Below are positions 23,122-33,239 of a DNA stretch of 64,000 nucleotides, in pieces. The DNA is taken from contig OZ020268.1 of the NCBI GenBank assembly GCA_963971225.1, forward strand, positions 108,530,830 to 108,594,829. Reading direction: 5' to 3'. The notes under the pieces are model-generated. The model was not told the DNA's origin, searched no databases, and saw only the letters and a program-made list of their open reading frames with translations. A program made the translations under genes and the position numbers. Source of the stretch: Melieria omissa (taxonomy: Eukaryota > Arthropoda > Insecta > Diptera > Ulidiidae). The first letter of the stretch is position 1. The number at the start of each line of letters is the position of its first letter.

Positions 23122-24315
23122 TTTGCAACAGTCAACTGCGAGCAAATACTGCAGTCAACGAAATTAGTCAATCTGTGAATAGCAAAAAATTGCATTGATA
23201 AGTGCAGTGAACTCGGTAAATGATCTTTAATTAAATGTTAATGCGCGCAGTAAAACGCCAAAGCCAGCGCCTTCAATTGTTAGTGCAGCGCAGCGACTTT
23301 CTATTAGCTTTGTGTCAACTCGAAAAGTCACTGGGTGCAAGCTTTCGACACTTTTCTATACAATTTACAATGCAAATGCTGGCGTGGCCGCGGGGCCATG
23401 CTCCATGCCCCATGTCTCAGCCATTGTTGGCCAACACCAATCAGGCAACAGCAGCACCAGCAGCAAAACCCACAACAAAAACAAAAAAGCCAGTAGCCAA
23501 AAGCATGCCGTGCAATAATTTGCAATGCACACACACCCAAACACCAACGCCGACAACAACACAACACAACAACAACTTCGTAGAATGTATAAAAAGAGCG
23601 TTGACAATAAACGTTGGCAGAACAAAAGCGCATTCTGACAGCGCTTTCTGCCACGGCGCGCCCACAGTTCAAGGCAGCCACTGCACTCGACACAATCTTC
23701 GTCGCGGGGCTGAGCTGAGCTGACTGTCCGTGGCATTGTCTCTATGTGTGTCTGACTGCTGACTTTCGCGCTGTAGTTGTGTGTGTGTATGTGGTGAATG
23801 GGTTCTCCTATGTATGTGTGCGCGCCATTGTCTTGAAGCATTTTCCACGCAGCGCTACCAGGCGGCCGCAGCAGCTTTTCAGTTGTTGCTTTCATCTTTT
23901 TTACACAACAAAAGTGTTGCCGTGTTGTCGTCGACGTCGTCGTCGTCTCCGTTGGCAACACTTAACACTTTGCTGCAATACCGCACGCCAGGCCAACAGG
24001 TAGCACGCGGCTGCCATCGAGCGCGCCACTAGTGCCGAGTGTGCCCGCGGGTGCTGAAGGCAAATGTCATTTGCATTTTAGAGCAACGAGTCCGGTTGCG
24101 CCTTTTATTGTTGCAGTCATGCACGTGTCTGCACACACATACAGAGACATACATGTGTATTTATGTGCATTTTAACAATATTATCCAATTAACGTGCGCC
24201 GTAGGTGTGATTGTCAGCGACCAGGCTGCATGCATGCAGTAAATTTGCGGTAATGACTGGGGAGGCTTACGATGTGCGCAGCAGCCTCAGGCGTATGGCC
24301 ACTCTTGTGCCAAGA
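23122..24315. other. No gene recognised
   Basis: CA-rich and CAACAA-rich sequence gives long low-complexity open frames on both strands (for example 23235-23723 plus and 23365-23961 minus). Their composition, with runs of Thr/Gln or Cys/Leu, and lack of domains argue against genes. A CGTCGT run lies at 23925-23947. Confidence 0.5.
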
Positions 24316-24317
24316 TA

Positions 24318-24564
24318 TCGCTCCTTCGCTGCAAGAACGTCATAACTCAAAACAATTTTTTTTCAGTTTATGGCATCCCTGTGTGTATCTGCATATGATC
24401 TTTTATCTGTCAAAACCTGTTTGTAAAATATTCAATACTTTGCTCACAAGACGACATGAAAAATTTGTTGATACCTTGAACTGCCTGTAATGGTAAATTT
24501 TAAAATGGAATTTTCTCGGAATGATGTAGTTTTGAGTTATGACGTTCTTGCAGCGAAGGAGGGA
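24318..24564. mobile_element. MITE with 36-bp TIRs and TA target site
   Basis: Left arm 24318-24353 (TCGCTCCTTCGCTGCAAGAA, then CGTCATAACTCAAAAC) matches the reverse complement of 24529-24564 with one mismatch. Both sides are flanked by TA (24316-24317 and 24565-24566). The 247-bp size, long TIRs and TA flank fit a Tc1/mariner-type non-autonomous element. The interior has no transposase. Confidence 0.8.
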
Positions 24565-24566
24565 TA

Positions 24567-24878
24567 TGTAAAATCTTCTTGAGATAAATATTTACGGTCT
24601 TACTGCAGAAGCATGCTTTTCACTATTTCTATGAATTTTTTACATGGGAAATTACAACTATTGTCATGACGTGAGAAATCAGATAAATATGTTTACCGAA
24701 GGAAGGAGTTCTTCAATTATTGTTTTTATCATTAGTTACTAATAAAATGAAGCACAGAGTTGTAACCCACTCTGCAGTTCAAAGTGTTACATTTTCTCAG
24801 AAGCTAAGGTTGCAACCTCTTACTGGAGATACTCGTATATTGTTTGCCACTGAATGCAGTACAATCACATAGAACATA
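24567..24878. other. No gene recognised
   Basis: Short AT-rich spacer between two mobile elements. Nothing specific is seen. Confidence 0.5.
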
Positions 24879-25254
24879 TCGCACACGCCCAACAAAAGTG
24901 ACACAACTCAAAATTTTTGATTTTTCAGGAAACCCAAATACTGTTTTTGAGCTAAATCAACATTTTTTTTAAATAGACCGTTCAGTAGAAAATCCTTACA
25001 GATTATGCTTTAGGATAAGTTACAAGATTTTTTTTATTTTAGAAAATCCAAAATTTTGAGTTGTGACTGTTTTGATGATATTTTTATTCAATAATTACGA
25101 AACTATTTCAAGTTGTGCCACTTTTTCTGAATTTAATAATTATACATGACAGTTAAAAAGTTGAAAGAAAAATTCATAATTAATTTTAATAATTAAAAAT
25201 ATATACAAAAATTGTCAGAATTTTGCTTAAAATTAAGGGGGTCGTCTACGTATA

Positions 25255-25998
25255 CCAGGTATGCGCCTATGAAACCGGTAACGACATCTAGCGGTAAATA
25301 GCCGAATATTTATAAACTTCGGAACCGTACCAAATGTCATGTTTACTTCTTCTGTCATATGTCAACAATATTCAGTTCACAATTTGTCAAGTTTCATCCA
25401 ACAACGCATTGTTTGACGCTCCGGAAAATGTCGTATTACGTGCCTACAAATTACGATTTGCGGACACAGTTAATTTTGTGGCGTGGTGTCATATGGTATG
25501 ACCTTCTAAAACCTGGTGAAACGGTTAACGGTGAACGTTACCAACAACAATTGGCCGATTTGAACCGTGCTATACGCCAAAAACGCCCAGAATATGAAGC
25601 CAGGCAACACAAAGTGATTTTCCTCGATGACAACGCACCACCACACTGCACTAGAGCCACCAAAGAATTGGTTACATCGTACAACTGGGAAGCTCTTGCT
25701 CATGCGGCTTACTCACCAGACTTGGCGCCTTCGGATTATCACATGTTCGCATCGATGGGCCACGCATTAACGGAACAGCGCTTCAATTCTCACGCAGAAG
25801 CCAAAAAATGGATCGATGATTGGTTTCAGGCAAAACGACGAAACATTTTTTTGGCGAGGCATCCATAAATTGCCTGAGAGATGGGAAAAATGTGTAGCTA
25901 GCGATGGCTATTACTTTGAAGAATAAAATTGTAATAATTTCCTCACAATAAACGTGTTTTTTCAAAAATAATTACCGGTTTCATATGCGCATACCTGG
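25255..25998 (+). mobile_element. Deleted mariner transposon, 744 bp
   Basis: Flanking TA dinucleotides (25253-25254, 25999-26000) and 27-bp terminal inverted repeats that differ at one base (start CCAGGTATGCGC, end GAAACCGGTAA) mark a complete pair of mariner ends. A full mariner is about 1.3 kb, so about 0.55 kb has been lost internally. The coding remnant is at 25428-25926. Confidence 0.95.
25428..25926 (+). pseudogene. mariner transposase, internally deleted and frameshifted
   Basis: The start codon at 25428 begins MSYYVPTNYDLRTQL, the typical transposase N-terminus. It then jumps directly to WRGVIWYDLLKPGETVNGER, the middle of the catalytic domain. The helix-turn-helix DNA-binding region and the first catalytic Asp are therefore deleted. 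The second and third catalytic residues remain, in FLDDNAPPH and SPDLAPSDYH, with 34 residues between them (DD34D). After a run of seven T at 25846-25852 the frame shifts by one; the conserved RGIHKLPERWEKC ending is then read in the next frame to a stop at 25924-25926. The motifs look closest to the mauritiana-type mariners (inference). It cannot make an active enzyme. Confidence 0.93.
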
Positions 25999-26788
25999 TA
26001 AAGTTTCAAAAATTCGTATTTTTTTTATAATTTTCATTTGGAAGACGTGAGGGATGTTATTTTCAAAGGATTTGGGTAAACTCTTCACGGTTATTGAGCT
26101 GTAGAGCATTGAGCACGCTCGCTCTTGGTGTTTCCGCACGCTCCCTGTGAACTTTAACCGCGTTTTCATGACAGTCGTATTTTTCTAACTTACTTGCACG
26201 ATTTTAAGAAAAGTTTTACACGCATCGATTCGATTTCCTTTTTTACTTGCTCAGAAAACATGTCGCTATGATTAGACATGAGCTTTTGACAAAATATTGT
26301 TTTTTTATTATAACATTATAACAGGCAATAAACATTTGAAAAAAAGAGAAAAATAACTTTTCTTTCAAAAATGTCCACCATTTCGAGAGATTTTTGAATT
26401 TTACAAAAAGCTCGTGTTCAAGCATAGCTGATGTAATATCAATTATAGATTAGTTTAATTTTTGTTGTAGGTTACGTGGTTGGCCCAAAATCGTGCAGTG
26501 AAATTTATATCAAAATAGAAATATACTTTTTATGACCTTGCCTCTTGAAAGATTACGATTAAATAAACAAAAAACACAAAACACAAAAGTGAGTGAATAT
26601 CTTTTTTCGTTTCTTCGTAATAAATGTTGAAAAATAGGCTCGAAAATCAGGCCGCTACGTAGACGATCCCCTTAACTTAAAAAAAAATTTATTTCGTCAA
26701 ACGTGACACAATTTGAGTTAGGAATCTTTTGCATTAAACTGCAGCGATCAAATAGCATCAAACTTCTCACATGAAGAGAGAACTAACT

Positions 26789-27449
26789 AACTAACTAACA
26801 TAAGTAAACTCCAAACAGAAAAATGTCCTGGAACACATCAAAAGATGTGCAAATCAGGCAGCAAGTTTACATTGCAACTTTTTCCTATAAACTTTAAATA
26901 GCTCAACAAATAAGTATGAACACACAATGTAATCTATCGATTAAATTTGAGTTCAAAAAACTTGACATCTTTCCTACTGTGTAAACATTGCGCAAACATC
27001 CGCCCTCATTGCCGCAAGTACGTAAAAAAATATTTATATATTTAAACTTTAAGACAAGTCATTTTTCATGTTTTTCGAAAAAAAAACAAACAACAACAAC
27101 ACAGTTTTTTCTTGTGTGTATGCGAGGCAGCTAAATCAAAAAGGGGACACGGCGTTGGTTGTCACGTTTGCGTAATGTGCGCAACTTAGGCAAAGGCGCA
27201 GCAACAACAACACACACCCCAAAATGATGACAATTTACAAACAAACAAAAAATTAACCAAAACTGTAAGAAAAAAATGAAAAGCTAGAAGAGGAGACGAA
27301 ATAAGTAAGAAGATAGAAATGAATGTGTACATTTGAAAGATTATTCTGGCGTCGCCATTTCATGTGGAAGTCACTTAGCGACACCGCTCAAGTTGCACGC
27401 GTTTGCGTGATGCTGTGGCCGACACGGACGCGGCTACTGCTCGATGACC
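26789..27449. other. No gene recognised
   Basis: AT-rich sequence with AAC/CAA simple repeats near 27095-27105 and 27200-27215. Nothing else is supported. Confidence 0.5.
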
Positions 27450-27851
27450 CAGTGTTGCCAGATCAGGAGATTTCCTTCTAGATTTAGGAGATTCTTGGCC
27501 TTTTACGAGAAAGATTTATTAGGATATTTTGATGATGACATTTTTGACATCATTAGTGGCACTGAAGCCTGGAATATTGAAAGCTAGTGTGTTCAATTTT
27601 ATTCAATTAAATTGTATACTTCAATGTTTATAATTCGTGCAATGAATGAATGAATGAAGTTTACAAAAGCGAATTTCAAGCCGACCTCAAGCCGAGTTTT
27701 TGTTAAGCTGAAGCTGAATGAATAAAAAGGCTGCAATAAAAAAATTAAATAACTGAAAAAATTAAATAATAAAATAAAAAAAATAAATATATTTTTATTA
27801 TTTAAGCGATGTTTTATTCCTTAGTTCATATTAACCCTCGGATGGACTTTG

Positions 27852-27867
27852 TCGTCTGGCCAGACGA
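27852..27867. promoter_or_regulatory. Palindrome 1, candidate transposase-binding site
   Basis: TCGTCTGGCCAGACGA, a perfect 16-bp palindrome 17 bp from the left terminus, preceded by ACTTTG. Location and symmetry suit binding by a dimer of the cysteine-rich domain (inference from the piggyBac family). Confidence 0.5.
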
Positions 27868-28040
27868 AATGGTTCTATTTTTATTCATAACTTTTTTTCT
27901 CTGCGCTCCATCGTGCTGTGCTTTCATGACTTTTCAAGTCTCGTTATCCTCTATATAAAACGTAAGAAATTAAAAGAATTTGTACGCGGTTTTATGGATT
28001 TTTTTTGTCACAAAGTCAGTTTCTACACATCTGCACTTTG

Positions 28041-28056
28041 TCGTCTGGCCAGACGA
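28041..28056. promoter_or_regulatory. Palindrome 2, internal copy
   Basis: Same 16-bp palindrome, preceded by CTACACATCTGCACTTTG. The reverse complement of the right-end copy has almost the same lead-in, so the shared motif extends beyond the palindrome to about 34 bp. Confidence 0.5.
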
Positions 28057-28277
28057 AAAATGCTTTTTGCGAGAATCGAGTGTATTATTAGTTTTTATTA
28101 TTATTTTAAATTTATTTGATTTCTAAAAATGAAGGCTAAATCATCACAGCATGCTGAGAGCTTGTTGAAAATGTAAAAATATTTAAAAAATTCGAAAAAA
28201 ATAAGGAAGCCAAAATAAGTGTTTTTTTTTCATTTTTGTCAGTTTGTATGTGAAAGTCATTTGATTTTTACAAAGGT

Positions 28278-28487
28278 TTGATATATAAATGCATATTAAA
28301 CTTCTGCTATTCAAAATTGACTGCATTTTTTAACGTTGGACAGAAATTTAGGTCTGGTTCATGCACTATATGCCTAAACAATACACACAAGCATCGCAAA
28401 ACACGAATTCTGTGTCAGCAATGTGGCGGCCACGTTGCTCTATCGCACGCACATGTGTATCACAAATGTCATAAATGCATTGAATAA
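28278..28487 (+). pseudogene. piggyBac transposase cysteine-rich C-terminal domain
   Basis: The last 45 codons carry CTIC, CQQC with GGHVALSHAH, and YHKCHKC before the stop. This spacing of paired Cys with intervening His matches the cross-brace zinc-binding domain at the C-terminus of piggyBac transposases, which contacts terminal DNA. The first residues (from Met at 28278) have no match to a catalytic domain and may be fused deletion junction sequence. All six paired cysteines are intact, while the rest of the protein is gone. It could be a passive remnant, or encode a small DNA-binding peptide if transcribed; nothing in the sequence shows expression. Confidence 0.75.
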
Positions 28488-28769
28488 ATACAAAAATAAG
28501 CAAAATATGCATTTTTTATAATATATGTCGCATACAAAATATATATAGACGCATACAAAAATAAAACAGCCTAAAAATGATACAATTTCAAAAAAATAAA
28601 AAAAATCCCAGATTCATCTCCTTTTTTACAGTGTATTTGTGGGTAACTAAGTGAGTATATATAAACATAACTTGTATATATATATACTTACATATGTAGC
28701 CTACCAAATAAACATAATAAACTGCATCTGTCATTGCGCTTTGCCTTTGTCAAGAGCCTCACACAGATT

Positions 28770-28785
28770 TCGTCTGGCCAGACGA
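28770..28785. promoter_or_regulatory. Palindrome 3, right-end copy
   Basis: Third copy of the palindrome, 43 bp inside the right terminus. On the minus strand it is preceded by CTACACATTTGCACTTTG, matching the internal copy at 28041. Confidence 0.5.
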
Positions 28786-28944
28786 CAAAGTGCAAATGTG
28801 TAGTAACTTGTTACTGCCCATCGAAGGGTTAACAAAAATTATTAAAAATAAATTTGTAGGAGATTTTTTTTAAATTGTTGGGCAGAAATTTCAGGTTCTT
28901 TTTAAGATTAAGTAGAAAGTAATTTCATTTATCTGGCAACACTG

Positions 28945-29600
28945 CGATGGCAGCGCTGTGCGGTCAGGTGCACTGCGTTGTGAACCCGTGACTTATTGCT
29001 AATAAAAACATTCGACGCGCCAGTCATGCGCCACCGTGTGAGCAGCGCTAAAGCATAGCAACAAAAACAATAGCAACGACGACAGCACGTAGCGTCACCG
29101 GTACATAGTCACACATAATGTACGTGTGTTCATATGTATATACGTATGTAAGTAAGTATAGATACATATAAATGTCCACTTGTACGTACACGTGTACGTG
29201 TAGGTATGTATGGAGTTGCGGGCAGTGGGCGTGGGCTAACAGCAGTGCTAACTAAAGTGAACCGAACGAAAAGGAAACAAATGACAATGTGACAATGGGA
29301 GAAAAAGCGCTGGCAGTAGCTCATAATTTGACAGTGTTGCCAGTGGCTTCTTAGTGCTGTTGCTATGTAAATAGTAACGGCGTTCACAATCTTCGGTAAT
29401 ACAGTCTGTCCAGTAGAAGCGTGATCGACCAAATTATCACTTAGAGTACCGTTATCAAAAAAATTTGAATGCACCTGAGTAGCCTCATCAATTTTGTAAT
29501 ACGCACTGCAAAAATTGTAAGTCTCGTGAAACAATTACAAAGTACAGGGTATTTTAACAAGATAAGCTCCGCGTGAGAGAAGCGACTTGAAGCCGGGTAC
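28945..29600. other. No gene recognised
   Basis: Contains ATGTATRT/TACGTA-rich simple sequence at about 29110-29210. The left boundary of the Tc1 element probably falls near 29540-29560, but I could not fix its terminal repeat. Confidence 0.4.
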
Positions 29601-30032
29601 CTTTGTCTACACCCTAGAAGGCCGTAAATGTCACGTTTAGCTGCAGCAAAATATATGAAGTCGAAGTCATTCGTAACGAAGTGGACGAATCGGTATATGG
29701 AAGCAAAAAATGTCGACGATTTGGCTGGGCGGGACGTTGAAAAAAAGACCTCCCCAAAACAGGACAAGAAAATCATTGATTTGTTTGCGACGAAGCCGGG
29801 CTTATCGTTGCGTAAAGCTAAAGCAGTTTTAGAGAAAAGTGGTGTTCAAATATCAAAAGAGACGATTCGAGGTCGTTTAAGATCTAACGACGTTAAATAC
29901 CGGAGCTCTTTGAAAACAAAGTTGCTCTCATCATCACACGTTCAAAAACGGCTTGGCTGGGCTCATGACAATTCAGATCGGAATTAGAATGATGTAATAT
30001 TGACGTATGAATTCCAATTTTGGGCAAATATA

Positions 30033-30624
30033 GGGTGTTTTTTTTAGAGGTATAGAACTTCGAATTGAAATAAAACACAAGAAAATCGTTTTAATGTCCA
30101 TCAATTTGGCTTTATTGGAAGGATAATTTTATGCCATTAATGTTTAAATATGATTTCGGGCATGTGGCCGCCGCGGCTGGCTCGAATAAAACCAATTCTA
30201 CAGGTCCAATTTTTAAAGGTGATGGACAAAGCTCCAATTGCTGTGCACGGTGGCGAATCGATTCATTCGGGTCCTCTTCAACATTTTGCTCTACAGCGGC
30301 AATTGTTTCTTCGGTGCGCACTGTTCGACGTCTCTGCGGATGCGTATTATCACATAGAGTAAACGTAGTGCGAAAACGACCCATGGTTAACCGATGGATG
30401 GACCGATTTTGCTCTGATGGACGATTATGTCGACCATAAAATGGACGGAGCTTGCGGTAAACTTCGCGAACTGAACCATTATTTTCGAAATAAATTTGCA
30501 CGATTTGCAAGCGTTGTTCTTTTGTCAACCTGTTCATGATGAAATGGCATTAGAGTTGCCAGATTTGACCACAAAATGCCAGTTTTATCTCTATTCGAAA
30601 AACAAACCTCTAAAAAAAACACCC
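30033..30624 (-). mobile_element. Deleted mariner-like element, 592 bp
   Basis: TA target duplications at 30031-30032 and 30625-30626. Terminal inverted repeats begin GGGTGTTTTTTTTAGAGGT and are perfect over 19 bp. The enclosed coding remnant is on the minus strand. It is inserted in the Tc1 transposase gene and is therefore younger than that copy. Confidence 0.93.
30112..30537 (-). pseudogene. mariner-family transposase, N-terminus fused to C-terminal tail
   Basis: The frame starts MNRLTKEQRLQIVQIYFENN, a typical helix-turn-helix start, followed by RRTVRTEETIAAVEQNVEED and IRHRAQQLELCPS, the linker before the second helix-turn-helix. It then breaks: the last third, read in another frame, gives SRGGHMPEIIFKH, the usual extreme C-terminus. 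All catalytic residues between are deleted. So both ends of the gene survive and the centre is gone, as in many non-autonomous mariners. The subfamily is not certain from this much sequence. Confidence 0.88.
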
Positions 30625-31197
30625 TATAGTAGCATAAATCGATCTTGGTGTGCCGCCATCAACTGATTGTTCCAACGAACTGTTAAAGACCCAGTAAAGG
30701 TCCAAGTTTGGGGCTGCTTCTCAGAAAAAGGATTTGGGCGACTTTTCGTCATTACACCAACTTGAACGCGGTTTTGATGAACAAAATTTATGAAAAAGCT
30801 TTATTACCACCAGCTGCGGAGTTGTTCAGGAGAAGAGGACTCTCTTGGATTATACAAGAAGACAACGACCACAAATATCGCAACCGAATGTGTGCTGGGT
30901 GAAAACAGCAAAATGAGGTGGAAGTGTTAAATTGGCCCTCACAATCGCCTGATACCAACCCGATAGAAAATGGGTGGGCAATAGTAAAGCAGAAACTCAG
31001 AAAAACAGTTATCGAGACAAATTCTTTGACGCCGAGCCACGCCTTTTATGGGCGTTTCCCAGGCAAAATTTTTAGTTTGTTAGATGCAGGAGCCAACCCT
31101 CTATATAAAAGCATAGTCAGTTATTTTTTCACGAGGGTTCGCTACACTGTTTTTATGCCTCGACGAAAGTGGGGTTTTTGGGACATTTTTGTCGAAA

Positions 31198-31482
31198 ACA
31201 CAGTTTGAATGTATTGTTTTTGAATTGATGTCTTAAGCAAATTTGTTGGTAGTTAAAATATCTACAAACTTGCCGAAGATGGTAAAGCGTTATTCGGAAC
31301 GATTTAGGACCTATTAGCATTTAAACGTTCGAAGACTTAAGTCACGAACTCGACTAAAATGAGCAAAATTCAAAGTCGGATTTCTCATAAACTAGAGCCA
31401 ATCCAGCCGAACGGCTGATGGACTCAACTCAGTATACCCATAGAAAAGTCCTCTGTAGTTCCCCCCCATCTATGAATTTTTG
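31198..31482 (+). repeat. Dispersed repeat, partial copy of the 61.5 kb foldback element
   Basis: About 285 bp aligns closely to 61550-61830. Shared landmarks are CACAGTTTGAATGTATT, GGTGTCTTAAGCAAATTTG (one mismatch), ACCTATTAGCATTTAAACG and TAGAGCCAATCCAGCC. The left inverted arm present in the 61.5 kb copy is missing here, so this copy is truncated on its left. Confidence 0.85.
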
Positions 31483-31504
31483 AGGGTAAATTTCACGCAC
31501 AGTG

Positions 31505-31765
31505 TTATTATTTTTATTTATTTATTTTACTTGTCCTATGGTAACAATTATTGATGACTTTTATTTATAAATGATTTTATTTTGAATCATTCTATGACTT
31601 TTCTATATAAAAATCATTCAATGACTTTTATTTATTAAGTTAATAAATGACTTTATTTATGATGAACTTTTATTTATGATTGATTTTTATTTATGACTTT
31701 TATAGATACAAGTCACTGACTGGTTTTTATTAATGACTTTTATTTATAATATTTACCAATAAAAA
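31505..31765 (+). repeat. AT-rich degenerate tandem repeat
   Basis: Variants of ATGACTTTTATTTAT recur at irregular spacing (about 31553, 31626, 31673, 31693, 31733), with TGATTTTATTT and AATGACTTT variants between. It may have grown from a (TTTA)n run at 31508-31523. Confidence 0.65.
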
Positions 31766-33228
31766 TACGTATGCATAACATTCAGGAGAGTCATTTGTCG
31801 AAAGTTTCAATAAAAATTGCACAAAAAACTATTTGAAACCCTTGGAATAAACCTGAATACAACCAAAGCCCGATGTATGGATACCGCAAAAAATCTCATG
31901 GCCTGAATTTTCATTTCCAAATCCCAACAATATCGAACTATTGCAGTAAGTATTTGCATCGCATATTGTGAACACCGCCAGTGATTTGTAAGCGACTGGT
32001 ACATTGCGCGTGAGGCAGTCGGGTCACACTTCAAAAGCACGTTTGGCGCTTTTATTTTTCGGTGTGACTTTTTGTTTTCGAATTTGTCTATTCATATTTT
32101 ATGACATCGCTTTTTACGTGTCGCCTTTACGGTTTCATGTTACAGTGAAAAAATTAATAGAAAAGTGAAGAAGAAGAATGGAATTTATGGCACTAACGTT
32201 CGCGGAGCTGTTGCCAATCAAAGAAGCATCCAGCCAATTGTGTGCTGGCGTAACCGAATACGGCAAATATTCTAGATATTTTAACTACTAGGTATGCATG
32301 GTTGTATGTACATATGTACACTTGTGTTACCAGATTTTTTTTCATAGTTGTGAAAAGGCTTCTGGCCACAACTTACATGTTGTACCAAAGGTGACTGGAA
32401 GATATAATTCAAATGTGATACGCAACGAATATCTGCTCAAAATTGTTTTTGTATCGGTTGTGCAATAATGTTTCAATTTCATTTTATTATAATTTAATTT
32501 CAATGCAGCCTATTTCCATTACTTTTTGCACAGACTATAAGTTGGAGTATCACTTTTGTGCAATTTTCATTGCTGCAAATTAGCATAAATCGCCAATTGC
32601 CAGCAATTGCATGCAGCAAATGCCGTTTTGCAATTGAATAAAAATGCTGCATTAACAATTTAAATGCCAATTTAACGTTGTTGAAACTTTTGCTTCATTT
32701 TAACGTTTGCGCCAATTGCCAACGTCTTTGCATTTAATTCATTTTTTTATGTTTTTACTATTTTATTACACAAATGCCGCATAATGATTGCGTTATCTGC
32801 GGCAAACAGTTAAATTCTATCGCACTACTGCTGGCCGCTTTATTGGTGAGAGAGAGAGAAAGGGAGAGAGTGTGCTGCACATAAAAACTTTAATTCATTA
32901 TCATTTTAATATAAATGACAGTATGAATATTCATGAAATTATAGCCACGCCTGCAGTGCGCACATAAAATCCCAAGCTGCAGTAGCAGCAACAGTGGGCG
33001 CGGCCGCTTGTAGAAGAAATTTGCAACATAGAATGTGCAGCTGGCCAAACTAATTTGCTGCAATTTGAAAATCAGACGAATATTAGCAAATGTTTAAAGC
33101 AGTCAGAAAGAAGCAAATGTTGTTGCTATATTTATGATTCATTTGGCGATTTTTATTTAAATTGATCAGCTGCAAAAATTAGATGTTTGGGTAGTAAAGG
33201 TGAGCAAGATTTTTTTTTTTAGTTTTAC
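31766..33228. other. No gene recognised
   Basis: AT-rich sequence with no supported exon. A GA-rich run (GAGAGAGAGAAAGGGAGAGA) lies at 32849-32868. The minus-strand open frame at 31807-32040 is unrecognised. Confidence 0.5.
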
Positions 33229-33239
33229 TTACTTACTTA

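Larger units (their letters stand above)
25237..26671. mobile_element. TTAA-flanked element with GGGG...CCCC ends
   Basis: TTAA lies at 25233-25236 and 26672-26675. The left end GGGGGTCGTCTACGTA and the reverse-complemented right end GGGGATCGTCTACGTA are 15/16 identical. It inserted into the 'TCGCACACGC' element and was itself hit by a mariner at 25255-25998, only 18 bp from its left end. Without the mariner it is about 0.7 kb, with no recognised transposase. TTAA targeting suggests a piggyBac-type mobiliser, but the G-start ends are unlike the usual CCC. Confidence 0.75.
24879..26788. mobile_element. TIR element, family 'TCGCACACGC', copy 2, interrupted
   Basis: The left part (24879-25236) matches copy 1 at 3425-3800, including TCGCACACGC, AAAAGTGACACAACTC and GACCGTTCAGTRGAAAATCC. 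The right part (about 26676-26788) matches 3815-3906, for example GACACAATTTGAGTTAGGA and GCGATCAAATAGCATCAAAC. Between them lies a TTAA-flanked element. The match stops at AACTAACTAAC near 26788, so the right terminal repeat is lost. Confidence 0.8.
27835..28828 (+). mobile_element. piggyBac-like element reduced to ends and C-terminal domain
   Basis: TTAA lies at 27831-27834 and 28829-28832. Ends are CCCTCGGATGG and, reverse complemented, CCCTTCGATGG. A 16-bp perfect palindrome, TCGTCTGGCCAGACGA, occurs twice in the left part and once in the right. A short open frame encodes the cysteine-rich domain typical of the piggyBac transposase C-terminus. The DDD catalytic core is missing, so about 1 kb remains of an element normally over 2 kb. 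The combination of TTAA target, CCC ends and this domain makes the superfamily assignment strong. It lies nested in a hAT-like element. Confidence 0.88.
27450..28944 (+). mobile_element. hAT-like non-autonomous element, copy 1, interrupted
   Basis: The ends are CAGTGTTGCCAGAT and its near-perfect inverse ATCTGGCAACACTG. The flanking 8-mers CGATGACC and CGATGGCA agree at 6 of 8 positions, a plausible old 8-bp duplication. Left-end motifs GGAGATTTCCT, CTAGATTTAGGAG and TTCTTGGCCTTT reappear inverted at the right end of the copy at 55339-56523, and the right end matches that copy's left end. The piggyBac-like element at 27835-28828 is inserted inside. No hAT transposase is visible. Confidence 0.8.
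29628..31010 (+). pseudogene. Tc1-like transposase, split by a mariner insertion
   Basis: The first part (29628-29985) reads as the paired helix-turn-helix region, with MSRLAAAKYMKSKSFVTKW and SKETIRGRLRSNDVKYRS. The first catalytic Asp site appears as DVILTYEFQF, where the family has an Asp, so that residue is lost. A 592-bp element then interrupts at 30033-30624. Because insertion plus TA duplication is 594 bp, the frame is kept. The second half has LNAVLMNKIYEKALLP, QEDNDHKY and SPDTNPIEN, the last two acidic residues of a DD34E triad, with 34 positions between them if the in-frame stop at about 30901 is counted. Similarity ends near 31010. It is inactive. Confidence 0.9.

Noticed and set aside
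23235..23961. Open frames of 162 (plus) and 198 (minus) residues over the same DNA
   Set aside because: CAA/CA-rich low-complexity sequence leaves both strands open; composition is biased and no domain is visible.
30131..30439. 102-residue plus-strand frame
   Set aside because: Antisense shadow of the mariner remnant on the minus strand.
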